64,000 nucleotides of DNA from the NCBI GenBank assembly GCA_031422675.1, contig JANPMG010000009.1:1-64000 (forward strand), read 5' to 3'. A program made the translations under genes and the position numbers. This document shows positions 62,707 to 64,000 of the stretch, one piece after another. Source of the DNA: JAENVU01 sp031422675 (GTDB lineage Bacteria; Actinomycetota; Acidimicrobiia; IMCC26256; JAENVU01). Position 1 is the stretch's first letter, and each line of letters opens with the position of its first letter. Below the pieces are notes generated by a model. That model was not told where the DNA came from, did not search any database, and worked only from the letters and a program-made list of their open reading frames with translations.

Positions 62707-63642
62707 CTAGGGCCGGCCGGCGGAGCCGCGAGTGCGAGGGGTCGACGCGTTGTCCGAACCTGCCTCGGCCTCCGGCGCGGCGTGGTCGGTGCCGGTCACG
62801 TTCTTGTTGTCGCTCGCATCCGATCCGGTCCCGATGCCACCGGTATCGGGCGCGCCGACCGGCGTGGATTGATCATCGCCTTGGCGGCCGTGGTCCTGTC
62901 CCGATGCGCCGGAACCGCGCGTGGACGGCTGCTCGGCCGGGCCTCGCTCCGCAACCTTCGGTCGGTCGGCCGGCGGCTGGCCGTTGTCGTGACGGTTCGC
63001 CAACACATCGGCGCAGTACTCCTTCACCAGCTGCCCATCGGCACGGGCCGCGCGGCGCAGGTTCGTGAACGCGGTGGAGGTCGCACTCTCGCCGCGATCT
63101 GCGTCGGTGCGATTGCGCGCGGCCCACGCCACGCAGAGACCCTGCTTTGCGGGGCCGGCGGCGTCAGGGCCGACGGGCGCATCGGCCCGATGATCGCGCT
63201 CGGAGTCCGTGACTCGATCCGATTCGTGCGAATCAGGATTCGGGACATCGACGTTCACGTGTGACAGCGCGGCCGCGACGGTGGATTGGGCTGCGTCGGG
63301 CAATGATCCCGTCGCCGCCGCTGCAGTGGCGCCGACGAGCACCAGCGCGGTCGCGAGACTCGCGGCGCGGGCTGAGATACGACGAGAGTTCATGTGGGTA
63401 CCCTTCAGGGAGTCGAGACGGGTCGGCGCGGCGCGTACCGCAGCGGCAATTGATGCCACGGCCTCCTGCTCACCGGCTCCGTCCGACGTCGTTGGCGATC
63501 GGAGCGCGGCGAGCAACCACCCGACCGACTCAGGAACGGCAGGATCGCCCGGCGCGGCTTCACCGGCGAGGAGCCGGTCGGCGGCGGATGCGGAGGAGCC
63601 GGAAACGGTCATGGCTTCGGTAGAATCGTCCGAACCAGTCAT
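62707..63642 (-). CDS. Putative membrane anti-sigma/regulatory protein
   Basis: The 311-residue protein is translationally coupled to an ECF sigma factor (ATGA). Its N-terminal part (about 1-80) is acidic and helical. One transmembrane segment follows at about 92-112 (AASLATALVLVGATAAAATG). The long remainder is low-complexity, rich in Asp, Gly, Ser, Arg and Thr, with two Cys (GLCVAW, EYCADV). Position and topology fit an anti-sigma factor with an external sensor tail, but no standard zinc anti-sigma motif is visible, so the role is inferred. Confidence 0.7.
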   Translation of the reverse strand: MTGSDDSTEAMTVSGSSASAADRLLAGEAAPGDPAVPESVGWLLAALRSPTTSDGAGEQEAVASIAAAVRAAPTRLDSLKGTHMNSRRISARAASLATALVLVGATAAAATGSLPDAAQSTVAAALSHVNVDVPNPDSHESDRVTDSERDHRADAPVGPDAAGPAKQGLCVAWAARNRTDADRGESATSTAFTNLRRAARADGQLVKEYCADVLANRHDNGQPPADRPKVAERGPAEQPSTRGSGASGQDHGRQGDDQSTPVGAPDTGGIGTGSDASDNKNVTGTDHAAPEAEAGSDNASTPRTRGSAGRP

Positions 63643-64000
63643 CGCGTTACACGCTTCTCGCCGAGTATCCGCTCGAGCCGGCGCAGCGCTCGATGCTGAA
63701 TCACCCGCACGGTCCCCGGTCGCTTCCGAACCAGCGCCGCGACCTGATCCACATCGAGGCCGGCAACCACCCGCAGGAGCACGATCTCAGCGTGGTCGTG
63801 CGGCAGCCACCGGCGTACGAACGCCACGGCGGCATCGCCATCCATGGCCTCGAGGACGATCGCCTGCGGATCCGCGGCCGCGTCGGGACGGTCGAGGTCT
63901 TCGACCGGCGCGACATCGGTTCGCCGGCGCGCCAAGGTCCGTCGGAGGTCGGCGAGCCGGCGGCGGGCGATCGAGAAGACCCACGCGCGGAACGCGATCT
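63639..64000 (-). CDS. ECF sigma factor (5' part outside the window)
   Basis: The frame is open to the window edge, so the N-terminus is missing. The visible part begins within region 2 (FRAWVFSIARRRLADLRR, the 2.4 promoter-melting/-10 segment). After a variable linker comes region 4: LPHDHAEIVLLRVVAGLDVDQVAALVRKRPGTVRVIQHRALRRLERIL, a helix-turn-helix for the -35 element. It overlaps the downstream putative anti-sigma gene (ATGA). Confidence 0.88.
   Translation of the reverse strand, partial: IAFRAWVFSIARRRLADLRRTLARRRTDVAPVEDLDRPDAAADPQAIVLEAMDGDAAVAFVRRWLPHDHAEIVLLRVVAGLDVDQVAALVRKRPGTVRVIQHRALRRLERILGEKRVTR

Noticed and set aside
62650..63264. A 204-codon plus-strand open frame opposite the putative anti-sigma gene
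   Set aside because: The minus-strand gene is coupled by ATGA to the sigma factor and has a membrane helix; the plus frame has neither a ribosome-binding site nor family features.

Overview
The window is a high-GC (GC-rich third positions) stretch of an actinobacterial chromosome. Gene content fits Actinomycetota, most plausibly an Acidimicrobiia/Ilumatobacter-like lineage: many SDR, crotonase and thiolase genes, carotenoid oxygenases, a heliorhodopsin, many lipoproteins, and pervasive ATGA/GTGA start-stop overlaps. The taxonomic placement is inference from gene content only. I saw no rRNA, tRNA, CRISPR array, insertion sequence or prophage.

Layout. 1-3.1 kb: the 3' part of a cytochrome P450 coupled to an amidase, then a secreted protein. 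3.2-9.3 kb: a minus-strand CoA-ester/lipid catabolism operon (two SDRs, two crotonases, an acyl-CoA ligase), divergent from a double-hotdog dehydratase. 9.3-14.2 kb: lipoprotein hydrolases, one bracketed by two copies of a 52-nt palindromic repeat. 14.2-17.6 kb: a MarR - thiolase - SDR - enoyl-CoA hydratase operon. 17.6-18.3 kb: a Phd/VapC-type toxin-antitoxin pair behind a perfect palindromic operator.

18.6-25.7 kb looks like a light-response island. It holds a decayed FAD-dependent oxidoreductase, two tiny membrane proteins, an SDR-DUF2867 protein, an SRPBCC protein, a free-standing B12-binding protein with the Wx9EH motif of CarH/LitR photoreceptors, an ECF sigma factor and a heliorhodopsin. 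Pairing a B12 photosensor domain with an ECF sigma factor recalls the LitR/LitS light circuit of Streptomyces, but here the sensor has no DNA-binding domain.

25.8-30 kb: an oxidative L-fucose-type pathway (aldo/keto reductase, L-fuconate dehydratase, SDR) with an orphan solute-binding-like protein. 30-32.5 kb: an alkylsulfatase-like metallohydrolase translationally coupled to a sulfotransferase. 32.5-42 kb: a seven-gene minus-strand operon in which three carotenoid-cleavage-oxygenase-family enzymes surround a complete Liv-type ABC importer (LivK, fused LivH-LivM, LivG, LivF), behind a textbook sigma-70-type promoter.

42-51.6 kb: D-aminoacylase, peptide chain release factor 3, a spermidine-synthase-like protein, a Baeyer-Villiger monooxygenase, a secreted lipase, an esterase and a nitronate monooxygenase-like protein. 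51.6-53.3 kb: a beta-lactamase-fold hydrolase and a glutathione peroxidase whose catalytic residue is encoded by in-frame TGA, followed by a SECIS hairpin with the E. coli fdhF-type loop: a selenoprotein.

53.3-62.6 kb looks like a cell-surface cluster: a processive glycosyltransferase, a three-gene P-loop NTPase - ABC exporter - CapA operon, a beta-propeller phytase lipoprotein, and two paralogous extracytoplasmic hydrolases bracketing the operon. The window ends in an ECF sigma factor (cut by the edge) coupled to a putative membrane anti-sigma protein.
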